Shown: piece by piece, positions 33,982 to 43,451 of the stretch | Layout: the number at the start of each line of letters is the position of its first letter | Position numbering within the stretch: position 1 is the first letter of the stretch | DNA from: Limenecus sp048360435 | Lineage (GTDB): Bacteria; Cyanobacteriota; Vampirovibrionia; Gastranaerophilales; Gastranaerophilaceae | Direction of reading: 5' to 3' | Length of the DNA: 64,000 nt | Assembly: GCA_048360435.1 (NCBI GenBank) | Contig: DBGCOP010000010.1 | Location: 131,782-195,781, forward strand | Position numbers and translations under genes: made by a program | The notes under the pieces: generated by a model | What the model was told of the DNA's origin: nothing | Seen by the model: only the letters and a program-made list of their open reading frames with translations | Database searches by the model: none

Positions 33982-34269
33982 ATGTCAATCAGACCATTAG
34001 GCGACAAATTGGTAATCAAAGTTATAGAAGACACTGAACAAACTTCAGGCGGAATCTTCATCCCTGATTCAGCTAAAGAAAAGCCGCAAAAAGGCGAAGT
34101 AGTAGCAGTAGGACCGGGAAAAACTCTCGAAGACGGTAAAAAAGAAGAAATGGAAGTTAAAGTAGGTGAAAAAGTCCTTTTTGCAAAATATGCAGGTACA
34201 GATGTAAAAATGGGCGACCAAACTTTCAAAATCATGTCTGTAAAAGACGTGCTAGGTGTCTTAGAATAA
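33982..34269 (+). CDS. groES: Co-chaperonin GroES
   Basis: GroES is the heptameric lid of the GroEL folding chamber. The 95 residues are complete: RPLGDKLVIKVIE at the start, the mobile loop TSGGIFIPDSAKEKPQKGEVVAVGPG and the closing strands KVLFAKYAGTDVKM. AAAGGAGG before the ATG is strong. groEL follows after 32 bases. Confidence 0.98.
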   Translation: MSIRPLGDKLVIKVIEDTEQTSGGIFIPDSAKEKPQKGEVVAVGPGKTLEDGKKEEMEVKVGEKVLFAKYAGTDVKMGDQTFKIMSVKDVLGVLE

Positions 34270-34301
34270 TTTAGACTATTAATTCATTAAGGAGAAAAAA
34301 A

Positions 34302-35942
34302 ATGGCTAAAAGAATTGTATTCAATGAAGAAGCTAGAAAAAGCTTACTCAAAGGTATAGACGCAGTAGCCGATGCTGTAAAAGTAACACTCGGACCTAAA
34401 GGACGCAACGTTATTTTAGAAAAAAAATTCGGTGCACCTCAAATCGTTAACGACGGTGTAACAATTGCAAAAGAAATCGAACTTGAAGACGGCCTCGAAA
34501 ATGCAGGTGCACAACTTCTTAAAGAAGTTTCTTCAAAAACAAACGATGTTGCAGGCGACGGTACAACAACAGCTTCTGTACTGGCTCAAGCTATTGTTAG
34601 AGAAGGTTTAAGAAACCTCACAGCAGGTGCTAACCCTATGGGAATGAAACGCGGTATGGACAGAGGCGTCGAAATGGCTGTTGAAAAAATCAAAAAGATG
34701 GCCCAACCTGTTGATTCAAAAGAAAAATTGGCACAAGTTGCTACAATCTCAGCCGGAAACAACTCAATGATAGGTGATTTGATTGCAGATGCTATGGAAA
34801 AAGTAGGCACTGACGGTGTTATCACTGTCGAAGAATCAAAATCTTTCGGTACAAACCTCAAAGTTGTTGAAGGTATGCAATTTGACAAAGGCTACATTTC
34901 ACCTTACTTTGTTACTGACCCTGAAAGAATGGAAGCAGTTCTTGAAGATGCTTATGTTCTTTGTGTAAACAAAAAAATCAACCTCATTGCTGACCTTGTA
35001 CCTATCCTTGAACAGGTTGCACGTGACGGACGTTCTTTGTTAATCATCGCTGAAGACGTTGAAGGCGAAGCTCTTGCTACTCTTGTTGTAAACACAATGA
35101 GAAAAGTCTTAAGAGCAGTTGCTGTTAAAGCTCCCGGATTCGGTGACAGAAGAAAAGCAATGCTTGAAGATATCGCTATCTTAACAGGCGGCGAAATGTT
35201 CACAGAAGAACTCGGAATCAAACTTGAAAACATCACTGTTCAAATGCTCGGTAAAGCAAAACGCGTTACTGTAACAAAAGACAACACAACAATCGTTGTT
35301 GGTGACGAAAACAAAGAAAGAGTTGCTGACAGAGTAAGATTAATCAAAAAACAAATCGAACAATCAGATTCTGAATATGATAAAGAAAAACTTCAAGAAA
35401 GACTTGCAAAACTTTCAGGCGGCGTTGCCGTAATCGAAGTTGGTGCAGCTTCTGAAGTTGAATTAAAAGAAAGAAAATTGAGAATTGAAGATGCTCTTAA
35501 CGCAACAAGAGCTGCAAAAGAAGAAGGTATTGTACCCGGCGGCGGTGTTGCGCTTGTCAGAGTAATGCAAGAAATGGCTAAATCATTAGATACTTGCCCT
35601 TACAATTCTGATGATGAAAAAGTCGGATATAGAATCCTTCTTGATGCCCTTCACATTCCTTTGAAACAAATCGCTGACAACGCTGGTGAAAAAGGCGATG
35701 TTGTAGTTGAAGAAGTTAAAAAACTTCCTGAAGCAGAAGGTTTTGATGCTTTAACAAACGAATATGTTGATATGTTCAAAGCAGGTATCGTAGACCCTGC
35801 AAAAGTTACACGTTCAGTACTTGAAAATGCTGTATCAGTAGCTTCAATGTTGCTGACAACAGAAGCTGCTGTTGTAGAAATTCCGTCAAAAGAACCTGCA
35901 CCGGCAATGCCTCCTATGGGCGGTATGGGCGGAATGATGTAA
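34302..35942 (+). CDS. groEL: Chaperonin GroEL
   Basis: The 546-residue protein is a standard group I chaperonin: VTLGPKGRNVILEKKFGAPQ, the ATP-binding DGVTIAKEIELED and AGDGTTTASVLAQAI, apical-domain SPYFVTDPERMEA and a C-terminal Gly-Met tail ending GGMGGMM. It folds cytosolic proteins together with the GroES encoded just upstream. AAGGAGA precedes the ATG. A strong terminator follows 30 bases after the stop. Confidence 0.99.
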   Translation: MAKRIVFNEEARKSLLKGIDAVADAVKVTLGPKGRNVILEKKFGAPQIVNDGVTIAKEIELEDGLENAGAQLLKEVSSKTNDVAGDGTTTASVLAQAIVREGLRNLTAGANPMGMKRGMDRGVEMAVEKIKKMAQPVDSKEKLAQVATISAGNNSMIGDLIADAMEKVGTDGVITVEESKSFGTNLKVVEGMQFDKGYISPYFVTDPERMEAVLEDAYVLCVNKKINLIADLVPILEQVARDGRSLLIIAEDVEGEALATLVVNTMRKVLRAVAVKAPGFGDRRKAMLEDIAILTGGEMFTEELGIKLENITVQMLGKAKRVTVTKDNTTIVVGDENKERVADRVRLIKKQIEQSDSEYDKEKLQERLAKLSGGVAVIEVGAASEVELKERKLRIEDALNATRAAKEEGIVPGGGVALVRVMQEMAKSLDTCPYNSDDEKVGYRILLDALHIPLKQIADNAGEKGDVVVEEVKKLPEAEGFDALTNEYVDMFKAGIVDPAKVTRSVLENAVSVASMLLTTEAAVVEIPSKEPAPAMPPMGGMGGMM

Positions 35943-35971
35943 CCCTTACAAATTGATTCATAAAAATCGAA

Positions 35972-36003
35972 AAAACAGGTCAAAGTTTGACCTGTTTTTT
36001 TGT
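35972..36003 (+). terminator. Terminator of groES-groEL
   Basis: ACAGGTCA and TGACCTGT form the stem of a hairpin (about 35975-35995) that is followed by seven T. It is the best terminator of this part of the window. Confidence 0.9.
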
Positions 36004-36076
36004 GCGCATAAAAACTTTACAAAAGCTGTCTTTTATCAGAAAAATCAGTACTTAACGCTTATTATTCTAAACGGAA

Positions 36077-36092
36077 ATTACATATATGTAAT
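36077..36092. promoter_or_regulatory. Perfect 16-bp palindrome before an XRE gene
   Basis: ATTACATATATGTAAT is self-complementary over its whole length and lies 33 bases upstream of the ATG at 36126. A partial copy, ATTACGTGTAT, occurs at 36118-36128. It is a candidate operator for the XRE protein encoded next to it. Confidence 0.5.
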
Positions 36093-36125
36093 ATGTTGTT
36101 TTTTGAAATAAATATAATTACGTGT

Positions 36126-36377
36126 ATGGAACGAGATGAGAAAAAGTTAACAAAGCTTTTGGGACACTATCTCAAATTATTAAGAGAAGAAAAAGGAATT
36201 TCTCTTAACATTTTTGCTTACGAAAATGATCTTACCACAGCTACCGTAAGCAGAATTGAAAACAGTCTTGTTGACACAAAATTTTCAACTCTTGTTAAAT
36301 ATGCAAAAGGACTTGAAATACCACTTGAAAATATTCTCAGCAAACTTAATATTGATTATACAAATCAAGAATATTAA
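36126..36377 (+). CDS. XRE-family transcriptional regulator (83 aa)
   Basis: A Cro/C1-type helix-turn-helix fills most of the protein: LTKLLGHYLKLLREEKGIS, then TTATVSRIENSLVDTKFSTL. No other domain is present. Two ATGs, 36093 and 36126, are possible and neither has a clear ribosome-binding site; I prefer 36126 because the upstream part would add a hydrophobic non-HTH extension and overlaps the palindrome zone. It lies between groEL and the convergent YitT gene and may regulate itself through the palindrome. Confidence 0.8.
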   Translation: MERDEKKLTKLLGHYLKLLREEKGISLNIFAYENDLTTATVSRIENSLVDTKFSTLVKYAKGLEIPLENILSKLNIDYTNQEY

Positions 36378-36389
36378 AAGATAGATATA

Positions 36390-37235
36390 CTAATGTTTAT
36401 AAGATTTGACTCTTCCTCCATCAACTTCGTGAACATTTTCGATAGTAATAAATGCCGAATCATCAACTGATTTCACGAGTTGTTTGAGCTTTGCTATTTC
36501 CAATCTGTTGATTACACAGAAGATAATTTTCTTCTCTGCACCTGAATATCCGCCGCGTGCTCTGAGGTATGTAACACTGATATCAAAATTTTTCATAATT
36601 GCATTTCCGATATCATCGTGTTTGTCCGTTACTATTCTGACTGACTTAGACTCATTTAAACCTTCTATAACAATATCAATGACTCTGTAAGCAATAAAGT
36701 AGGTAATCATTGAATACATCGAGCTTCGCCAATCGTTGTATACAAATCCGGCAGCAGTGAATATAAAAAGATTGAAAAACATTATTATCTCACCAACAGA
36801 AAAACCCCATCTTTTTGAGAGCCTAATAGATAAAATCTCTGTTCCGTCAAGGGAGGAATTGCTGCGAAGAACAAGTCCGACGCCTGCACCCAGAATCAAA
36901 CCGCCAAAAATACAGGCAAGAAAAGGATCTGACACATGTTTATGCGACAACCATACAGGCATAAGAGATACACCCACAGACAAAACAGATACTGCGTAAA
37001 AAGTTGATGCAACAAACAGTTTGCCCATTTTCTGCAATGCCAGAAATATAAACGGCAGATTCAAAACAAAAATACACAAACCCAATGCAAAATTTGTTTT
37101 ATAGTTTGTCATGATAGCAATACCGAGAATACCGCCATCAATAATTTTATTAGGAATTAAAAAAGCTTCAAGGGCAAATGCAGCAATCAGTGCACCAAGG
37201 GTCATAACTATCAGATTAAATAAATTCTTCTTCAT
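36390..37235 (-). CDS. YitT-family membrane protein
   Basis: The 281 residues contain about five membrane spans (DUF161/YitT_membrane) with LEAFLIPNKIIDGGILGIA and GGLILGAGVGLVLRSNSSLDGTEIL, then a C-terminal DUF2179 domain (IMKNFDISVTYLRARGGYSG and KKIIFCVINRLEIAKLKQLV). The family is common in bacteria; its function is not settled, with transport roles proposed. The gene is divergent from the SNF2 helicase gene. Confidence 0.92.
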   Translation of the reverse strand: MKKNLFNLIVMTLGALIAAFALEAFLIPNKIIDGGILGIAIMTNYKTNFALGLCIFVLNLPFIFLALQKMGKLFVASTFYAVSVLSVGVSLMPVWLSHKHVSDPFLACIFGGLILGAGVGLVLRSNSSLDGTEILSIRLSKRWGFSVGEIIMFFNLFIFTAAGFVYNDWRSSMYSMITYFIAYRVIDIVIEGLNESKSVRIVTDKHDDIGNAIMKNFDISVTYLRARGGYSGAEKKIIFCVINRLEIAKLKQLVKSVDDSAFITIENVHEVDGGRVKSYKH

Positions 37236-37278
37236 GCCTCAATCATAACATATTACTTTGAAACCACGCAATAAAGTA

Positions 37279-37306
37279 TTGTTATTTTAAAACTTTCGTG
37301 TATAAT
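37279..37306 (+). promoter_or_regulatory. Promoter of the SNF2 helicase gene
   Basis: TTGTTA (37279-37284) and TATAAT (37301-37306) are 16 bases apart. The start of transcription would be near 37313, leaving a leader of about 125 nt before the ATG at 37437. Confidence 0.55.
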
Positions 37307-37312
37307 CTTATT

Positions 37313-37407
37313 AGCAGCTGTTAAGAAAAGGTTTTTGGCTGCTATCGTTTATCTGAACAAAAGAGTTTTCAGAAAAGCTTCTGCGAAAGGAATTCCTCTC
37401 TTTTGTT
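37313..37407 (+). promoter_or_regulatory. Structured 5' leader of the SNF2 helicase gene
   Basis: Two stems can form: AGCAGC (37313-37318) with GCTGCT (37338-37343), and AACAAAAGAG (37356-37365) with CTCTTTTGTT (37398-37407), a 10-bp perfect match. Inside the second, CAGAA (37370-37374) pairs with TTCTG (37379-37383). The leader starts at the predicted transcription start, so the structure may be a cis-regulatory RNA. The second stem is also followed by a T-rich stretch and could act as an attenuator. Confidence 0.4.
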
Positions 37408-37436
37408 TAAGAAATTTTTTGTTTAATTAATAGAAT

Positions 37437-40400
37437 ATGAGCGTTTGCAAATTCAATTACAAGTATATTAAAGATAAAGCAACCCCGGGAAGTTGGAGAA
37501 GGGGTTATGAAAGCTATCAAAAAGACATAGTGCTTTCATATGATAAAAAAATTGCAGGTGTTGATGCCAAAGTCAAAGGCAATTTCAAAGATGCTTATGA
37601 AACAAGCCTAACTTTCACAAAAACAGGTGTAAAGGCTGATTGTTCATGCCCGTTAAAAGAAGAATGGTGCAAGCATGCAATTGCCGTTGGTCTCAAAGTA
37701 ATTGAAGACAAAGTTTATGACGAATATTTAGAGCGTGTACACAAAATCAAGCCTGAATATCCTGATGAAGAAGTTCCGCCTGTTGAAAACCCGACAGGTA
37801 AATACATATTCCATTTCAATCCCAAAAGAAGACAAAATTTCTTTTCTATTCTGGTAATGGACAGAGAATCAGGAAAAGTTATCCGTGACTTAGAAGCAAT
37901 TTTAAGGGCACTGATAGAAATTCAAAGGACAGATAAATCTTTTATCTTAAATAATGAAGAAAAAGTAGAACTGGCTATTTTCCAACTTTTGTTACAACGT
38001 TCCAGACTTGATAAAAAAGCAGGCTGGTACGATGTTCCTATTAATAAGTTTGATGGATTTTTCCAGCTTCTTTCCAAAGCAGAAGAAGTTATAGACGGAA
38101 AAACAAAACAAAGACTGCGTTTTGATGACAAAGAATGGGAACTTGCACTTTCCGTAAACTTTTCAATGGTAGGAAATGTTCTTTTGTCGCTGACTTGGGA
38201 AAGACCTGACGGAAGTGACTCATATCCCTTTGAAGAAATCAGATATTTTTCACGCCAATTGAAATGGGGCAGATACAAAAATGTTATTTTCCCAACAAAC
38301 ACACCTGTCTCAGCTCTTCCTCAAAATCTTATTAAAGCGAGCTTTACAGATGTAAAAGATGCTGACGGTGCAAAATTTTTATACGAAGAACTGCCAAAAC
38401 TTCAAAAAGCAATGAAAGTAACTGTTTCAGAAACAATCGAAAAATTGTTTTTGGAACAAAAGCCACCGATTAATATAGTAAAATTGGGCTTGGATTACGA
38501 TGGTTCGTTAAAAGCAGAGCTTGAGTTTGAATATGACGGAACCCGCGTTCCTTATTCAAAACATACCGAAAAAACACCCTATGTAACAATCAAAAAGCCG
38601 AAAGAAGATTTGCTATACTGGGTAAAAAGAAACACACAGCATGAAGAAGCAGCATACAACATGCTACTTGCCTGTAAATTTGCACCTATGCAAACCAATA
38701 ACCTTGCACTTGAAAAAGAAAACGCAATCGATTTTTACAACTATTACATCCAACAGGCAGGTGACGGCTGGGTTTTTGAAGAAAAAGACGACATGTCATT
38801 CTTCAAGCTGACAAAAAGCCCGTTTGAATTATGTGCTGACATAGATTTTTCAGTAGATTCCACAGACAGTTTTGATGTTGAGTTATACGGAAAAGTCGGT
38901 GATGAAATTATCCCGTTTGATGATGTATATGCACTTACAATTGACAACAGTAAATATGTAAGAATAAAGAATCTCGGATTTGCAGAAGTTCCGACAATGG
39001 ATATTTATTCATTAATGAGAGCTTTCAACACTTTTGATGTATACAAAAACGATGATAATAAATACATAGTAAAAACATACCGTGCAGGTTTATTATCCGA
39101 AATGGAAAACCTCGGCATGAAAATTAAAATGAGCAGAAGGTTTAACAAATTCTGGAAACAGATTTCTACCTTCTCAACAATGGATGTGCCTTCTCTTCCT
39201 AAAGGAATTAATGCAGAATTCAGAGAGTATCAAACAAGAGGTTTTGGCTGGCTGTGGTTTATGTATCAATACGGACTAAACGGAATTCTTGCCGATGATA
39301 TGGGTCTTGGTAAAACCTTGCAAGCTCTGGCTCTTATACAAAAAGCCAAAGAAAAAAACAAAAAAGCACCCAACCTGGTTATTTGTCCGACATCAGTTGT
39401 ATTCAACTGGGAAAATGAAATTGAAAAATTCGCTCCCGGTCTTTCCTGTCTGAAACTTAGCGGTACAGAAAGAAAAGATCTGTTTAAAGAAATTCCTAAA
39501 TATGATGTTGTAATTACAAGTTATGCGTTAATCAGAAGAGACATCGCTAAACTAAAAAAACATGAATTCAGATATGTTATTCTGGATGAATCTCAAAATA
39601 TCAAAAACGCAGACTCTATAACAGCTCAGAGTGTAAAACAATTGAATTGTAAACACAAACTTGCACTCTCAGGTACTCCAATTGAAAACAGGCTGGAAGA
39701 GTTATGGTCAATTTTTGACTTCTTAATGCCGGGCTTCTTGTTTGATAAAAATGAATTTAACTATCGTTATGTTACTCCTATCATGGAGAGAGAAGACAAA
39801 ACTGTTGAAAAACGCTTAAAATCACAAATTTATCCGTTCATTTTACGTCGTATGAAACGCGATGTAGCCAAAGATCTTCCGGATAAAATTGAAAACGTTG
39901 CATACTGTGAACTCACGCCTGATCAAAAAGACTTCTATATGGAAGTTATGGATTCAACAAGAGAAGAACTCTTTAAATCAATTGAAGAAAAAGGTATTGA
40001 AAAAAGCAGAATGTCTATTTTCTCAGCCCTGTTGCGTTTGAGACAAATTTGCTGTCATCCGAGACTCTATGACAAAGAAAATGTCAAAGGCATAAATGAA
40101 TCAGGCAAATTTGAACAACTAAAATCCATGCTTGAAGAAATTATTTCAGAAAAACACAGAGTTCTTTTATTCAGCCAGTTTGTTGATATGCTTGACATTA
40201 TCAAAGAATGGCTGGTTAAAGCAGGTATAAAACATGAATATCTTACAGGAAGCACAAAAGACAGACAGGAAGTTGTTGAACGTTTCAATTCAGATCCGAC
40301 AATTCCTATCTTCTTAATTAGTTTAAAAGCCGGCGGTACAGGTCTAAACCTTACCGGTGCAGATTATGTCATTCATTATGACCCGTGGTGGAACCCCGCT

Positions 40401-40613
40401 GTCGAAGATCAGGCAACAGACAGAGCTTATCGTATCGGACAAACTAAAAAGGTTTTTGTTTACCGTATGATTACCAAAGGTACTGTTGAAGAAAAAATTC
40501 AAAAACTTAAATCAAGAAAAAGAGACCTTGTGGACAGTGTAATTTCTGTTGACAGAAACATCGGCAAGTCTCTTACTTATGAAGATTTGAAAGATATTTT
40601 CTCACTCGATTAA
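37437..40613 (+). CDS. SWIM-domain SNF2 family helicase
   Basis: The 1058-residue protein has an N-terminal SWIM zinc finger (C69, C71, C78, H80: CSC then CKH), a long central part of beta-rich character (about 100-580) and a C-terminal SNF2 ATPase: DDMGLGKT near 620, a DEAH-box variant DESQ near 716, SGTPIENRLEELWSIFDFL and QATDRAYRIGQ near 997. Bacterial relatives (RapA-like/HepA group with SWIM) remodel nucleoprotein, for example RNA polymerase or DNA repair complexes. No clear Shine-Dalgarno lies before the ATG. An LdpA-like gene follows after 23 bases. Confidence 0.92.
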   Translation: MSVCKFNYKYIKDKATPGSWRRGYESYQKDIVLSYDKKIAGVDAKVKGNFKDAYETSLTFTKTGVKADCSCPLKEEWCKHAIAVGLKVIEDKVYDEYLERVHKIKPEYPDEEVPPVENPTGKYIFHFNPKRRQNFFSILVMDRESGKVIRDLEAILRALIEIQRTDKSFILNNEEKVELAIFQLLLQRSRLDKKAGWYDVPINKFDGFFQLLSKAEEVIDGKTKQRLRFDDKEWELALSVNFSMVGNVLLSLTWERPDGSDSYPFEEIRYFSRQLKWGRYKNVIFPTNTPVSALPQNLIKASFTDVKDADGAKFLYEELPKLQKAMKVTVSETIEKLFLEQKPPINIVKLGLDYDGSLKAELEFEYDGTRVPYSKHTEKTPYVTIKKPKEDLLYWVKRNTQHEEAAYNMLLACKFAPMQTNNLALEKENAIDFYNYYIQQAGDGWVFEEKDDMSFFKLTKSPFELCADIDFSVDSTDSFDVELYGKVGDEIIPFDDVYALTIDNSKYVRIKNLGFAEVPTMDIYSLMRAFNTFDVYKNDDNKYIVKTYRAGLLSEMENLGMKIKMSRRFNKFWKQISTFSTMDVPSLPKGINAEFREYQTRGFGWLWFMYQYGLNGILADDMGLGKTLQALALIQKAKEKNKKAPNLVICPTSVVFNWENEIEKFAPGLSCLKLSGTERKDLFKEIPKYDVVITSYALIRRDIAKLKKHEFRYVILDESQNIKNADSITAQSVKQLNCKHKLALSGTPIENRLEELWSIFDFLMPGFLFDKNEFNYRYVTPIMEREDKTVEKRLKSQIYPFILRRMKRDVAKDLPDKIENVAYCELTPDQKDFYMEVMDSTREELFKSIEEKGIEKSRMSIFSALLRLRQICCHPRLYDKENVKGINESGKFEQLKSMLEEIISEKHRVLLFSQFVDMLDIIKEWLVKAGIKHEYLTGSTKDRQEVVERFNSDPTIPIFLISLKAGGTGLNLTGADYVIHYDPWWNPAVEDQATDRAYRIGQTKKVFVYRMITKGTVEEKIQKLKSRKRDLVDSVISVDRNIGKSLTYEDLKDIFSLD

Positions 40614-40636
40614 ATATAATACTGTATAATTAAGAT

Positions 40637-41557
40637 ATGAAGCAGAGTCTTTCAAAAACTTTAGATAAACAAAAAATTTTCAAATTGGTATTAGGTCTTG
40701 GAAATCAAGATCTTAAAGAAATTGAAGAAATTGTCAAAATATATGCTCTTGCAGGCACAGATATGATTGATATAAATCCCTCACAAGAAGCTGTTCATAC
40801 AGTTTTTAACAGCATAAAAAAAGCCGGATTGAATATAGACAACTTTTACTACACAATCAGCCTGGGAATGAGCGGAGACACTCATATTCAAAAATGTCAT
40901 ATTAATCCTCAAAAATGCAAGCGTTGCGGTAAATGTGTAAAAAAATGCCCGAGAAACGCTATTGTTTGGGGTGAAAAATATCCTGAAGTTTTAGAAGCAA
41001 AATGTATAGGCTGCAAAAAATGCGATGACTGCAAAGCAATAAGCTTTTGTGAGTTAAATCAAAACATAGAAGAAATTATTGAACTCGCCAATAAATATAA
41101 TATAGATTGTGTTGAACTTCATCTTTCAACAAAAAAAATCCCTGATAAAGAAATTAAATATATAATTAATAATTTTAAAGGATTGATGAGTTTGTGTCTT
41201 GATAGAAAGTATTATTCTAATGAAAGACTGAAAAAACTCATTAATAAAGTTATCAAATGGAATAGCGGTACTGATTTTATTATACAGGCTGACGGAGCAC
41301 CTATGTCAGGCGGAGATGACAGTTTTGAATCTACACTGCAAGCTGCTGCAATGGCGCATCTTGTACAGAATTTTGGCACATACATACTTATGTCAGGAGG
41401 AACCAACTCAAAAACATCCGAGTTGGCTAAGATATGTAATCTTAGATATAATGGAATAAGTGTAGGCTCTTATGCCAGAAAAATTGTAAAAAACAAAACA
41501 TTAGAAGAAGCAATAAATTCTGCAAAAGAACTGATAAAAGCGTGTAAAAATGATTAA
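40637..41557 (+). CDS. ldpA: LdpA-like 4Fe-4S protein (cyanobacterial type)
   Basis: The 306-residue protein has a central pair of ferredoxin-like 4Fe-4S motifs (CKRCGKCVKKCPRNAI, then CIGCKKCDDC) between an N-terminal TIM-barrel-like part (AGTDMIDINPSQEAV) and a C-terminal part ending LMSGGTNSKTSELAKICNLR and GISVGSYARKIV, as in the LdpA C-terminal domain. In cyanobacteria LdpA senses redox state and feeds into the circadian clock. No clock gene is visible here, so the role must differ. Its stop overlaps the tilS start by 8 bases. The identification is from memory of the motif; a related radical/dehydrogenase protein is possible. Confidence 0.7.
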   Translation: MKQSLSKTLDKQKIFKLVLGLGNQDLKEIEEIVKIYALAGTDMIDINPSQEAVHTVFNSIKKAGLNIDNFYYTISLGMSGDTHIQKCHINPQKCKRCGKCVKKCPRNAIVWGEKYPEVLEAKCIGCKKCDDCKAISFCELNQNIEEIIELANKYNIDCVELHLSTKKIPDKEIKYIINNFKGLMSLCLDRKYYSNERLKKLINKVIKWNSGTDFIIQADGAPMSGGDDSFESTLQAAAMAHLVQNFGTYILMSGGTNSKTSELAKICNLRYNGISVGSYARKIVKNKTLEEAINSAKELIKACKND

Positions 41558-42908
41558 TAAAGTTAAAAACTTTTTAAAAAAATATGAATTAAATTCCTCT
41601 GAAAAAATATTTCTTGTTGGTTTTTCTGGCGGTTATGATTCTATGTGTCTACTTGATATACTGCATAGAATCAGTGAAAAAACCGGTTTTAAACTTATTG
41701 CCTTACATCTAAACCATAACTGGCGAGGACGTGAGGCAGAAATAGAACAAGAAAATTGTGAAAAATATTGTAAAACAAACAATATTGAATTTTATAGTGA
41801 AACGCTACCTAAAGAAACTCAAAAAACAGAAACAATTGCCAGAGAAAAAAGACAGGAATTTTTCAAAAAATGCTACAAAAAATATAATGCTGATGCGCTT
41901 TTTCTCGCTCATACAAAGTCAGATAACACAGAAACTATTCTCTATCGTTTGACAAAAGGAACAGGCGTCAAAGGCTTGTGCGGCATATTAGAACACTCAA
42001 AACTCGATTTTTGTGAAGTATACAGACCATTAATGAATGCCACAAGAAAAGATATTCTAAAATATTGCACATTAAATCACCTGGTTCCAAACAATGACTC
42101 AAGCAATTCTGATATAAAATATGCAAGAAACTTTATACGCCACCAGATAATTTCTGAACTGAAAACAATAAACCCAAAAGTCGACGACGTATTTTGGAAC
42201 CTTTCTCAAATTGCCATTTCTGAACAAAACATAATAAAAGAATACATGGCATTAATAAAAAAAGATATAGAAAAAGACGGCTTTATTGATACTTCCAAAT
42301 TTGTAACACTTTCAAAAGATATTCAAAACAAGTTTATCCTGGACTTTTTAATCAACATGAATCTGGATTATGATTCAAAAAAAGTTGAAGAAGTCTATGA
42401 ATTTATAAATAAAAGTGCCTGTCTTAAATCAGGCAAAACACTTTCTCTGACAAAAAATTTATGGCTTTTTGTTTCAAAAGAAAAGATGTGTACAATTGAT
42501 GACATTGAGCCGGAAAAAATCAAAGAAGAAGTCAAAATACAAAAATGTGGTGAATTTGAGTTTCACGGAAAAATTTTCACACTCGAAGAATACAAAAAGT
42601 CCGAAATACCTAAATTTCCTAAGGAGAATGAATTTAAAGCTTATGTAAATATTGAATCTGAGTTTGAACTAAAACTTCGAACACGCTTACATGGAGATAT
42701 AATCCAGCCATTCGGAATGAGCGGAACAATGAAACTCAAAAAACTATTTATTAACAAAGGGGTAGAAAAATTCAAAAGAGATGATATCATACTCCTATGC
42801 AAAGATAACGAAGTTCTATGGGCAGCAGGAATATGCTTAAGTGAAAAACTTCGAGCCAAAAATTTGCCCACTCATATACTTACAATAAAAACAATAGAAA
42901 ACAGGTAA
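41550..42908 (+). CDS. tilS: tRNA(Ile)-lysidine synthase
   Basis: TilS converts cytidine 34 of tRNA-Ile(CAU) to lysidine so that it reads AUA. The N-terminal PP-loop FLVGFSGGYDSMCLL (SGGxDS at residues 26-31), LHLNHNWRGREAEIE and FLAHTKSDNTETILYRLTKGTG are diagnostic; the C-terminal domain (TRLHGDIIQPFGMSGTMKLKKLFINKGV) is the substrate-binding TilS_C. At 452 residues it is full length. It sits between the LdpA-like gene and hpt, the same tilS-hpt neighbourhood seen in many bacteria. Confidence 0.95.
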   Translation: MINKVKNFLKKYELNSSEKIFLVGFSGGYDSMCLLDILHRISEKTGFKLIALHLNHNWRGREAEIEQENCEKYCKTNNIEFYSETLPKETQKTETIAREKRQEFFKKCYKKYNADALFLAHTKSDNTETILYRLTKGTGVKGLCGILEHSKLDFCEVYRPLMNATRKDILKYCTLNHLVPNNDSSNSDIKYARNFIRHQIISELKTINPKVDDVFWNLSQIAISEQNIIKEYMALIKKDIEKDGFIDTSKFVTLSKDIQNKFILDFLINMNLDYDSKKVEEVYEFINKSACLKSGKTLSLTKNLWLFVSKEKMCTIDDIEPEKIKEEVKIQKCGEFEFHGKIFTLEEYKKSEIPKFPKENEFKAYVNIESEFELKLRTRLHGDIIQPFGMSGTMKLKKLFINKGVEKFKRDDIILLCKDNEVLWAAGICLSEKLRAKNLPTHILTIKTIENR

Positions 42909-42911
42909 TTT

Positions 42912-43451
42912 ATGCTGGATAGAAAAGTTGAAGATTTAAAAATTTTATTCTCACAAAAAGAAATTGAAGAAAGAATAAAACAGCTGGCAGAAGCAATAAA
43001 CAAAGATTTTGGAACCAAAGAAGATTTAACTCTCATTTGCGTTTTGAAAGGTTCAAGCATTTTTTGCTGTGATCTGTGCAAACATCTAAAAATGCCGGTC
43101 CAAATGGAATTTATTAGAGTTTCGAGTTACGGAAACGCAAAAACTTCATCCGGACATGTACAGGCATTAGATTTGACACTGCCAAATCTCGAAAACAAAA
43201 ATGCACTTATTATAGAAGATATTATTGACACCGGATGCACAATGCAGTTTTTAATGGATATTTTATGCAGAACACACAAACCCAAAAACCTGAAAGTTGT
43301 AACACTCTTAAACAAAAAAATGGCAAGAAAGGTTCCAATTGAACCTGACTATTACGGTTTTGAAATTGATGACAAGTTCGTAGTCGGTTATGGGCTTGAT
43401 TATGAAGGTTATATGAGAAATTTACCTTACATAGGATATTTTGAAAATTAA
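42912..43451 (+). CDS. hpt: Hypoxanthine phosphoribosyltransferase
   Basis: The 179-residue enzyme salvages hypoxanthine and guanine with PRPP. The PRPP motif ALIIEDIIDTGCTMQFLM, the flexible-loop part FIRVSSYGNAKTSSG and LTLICVLKGSSIF are all present, and the C-terminal FVVGYGLDYEGYMRNLPYIG is typical. It follows tilS after 3 bases and meets the convergent acyltransferase gene with a 4-base overlap. Confidence 0.96.
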   Translation: MLDRKVEDLKILFSQKEIEERIKQLAEAINKDFGTKEDLTLICVLKGSSIFCCDLCKHLKMPVQMEFIRVSSYGNAKTSSGHVQALDLTLPNLENKNALIIEDIIDTGCTMQFLMDILCRTHKPKNLKVVTLLNKKMARKVPIEPDYYGFEIDDKFVVGYGLDYEGYMRNLPYIGYFEN

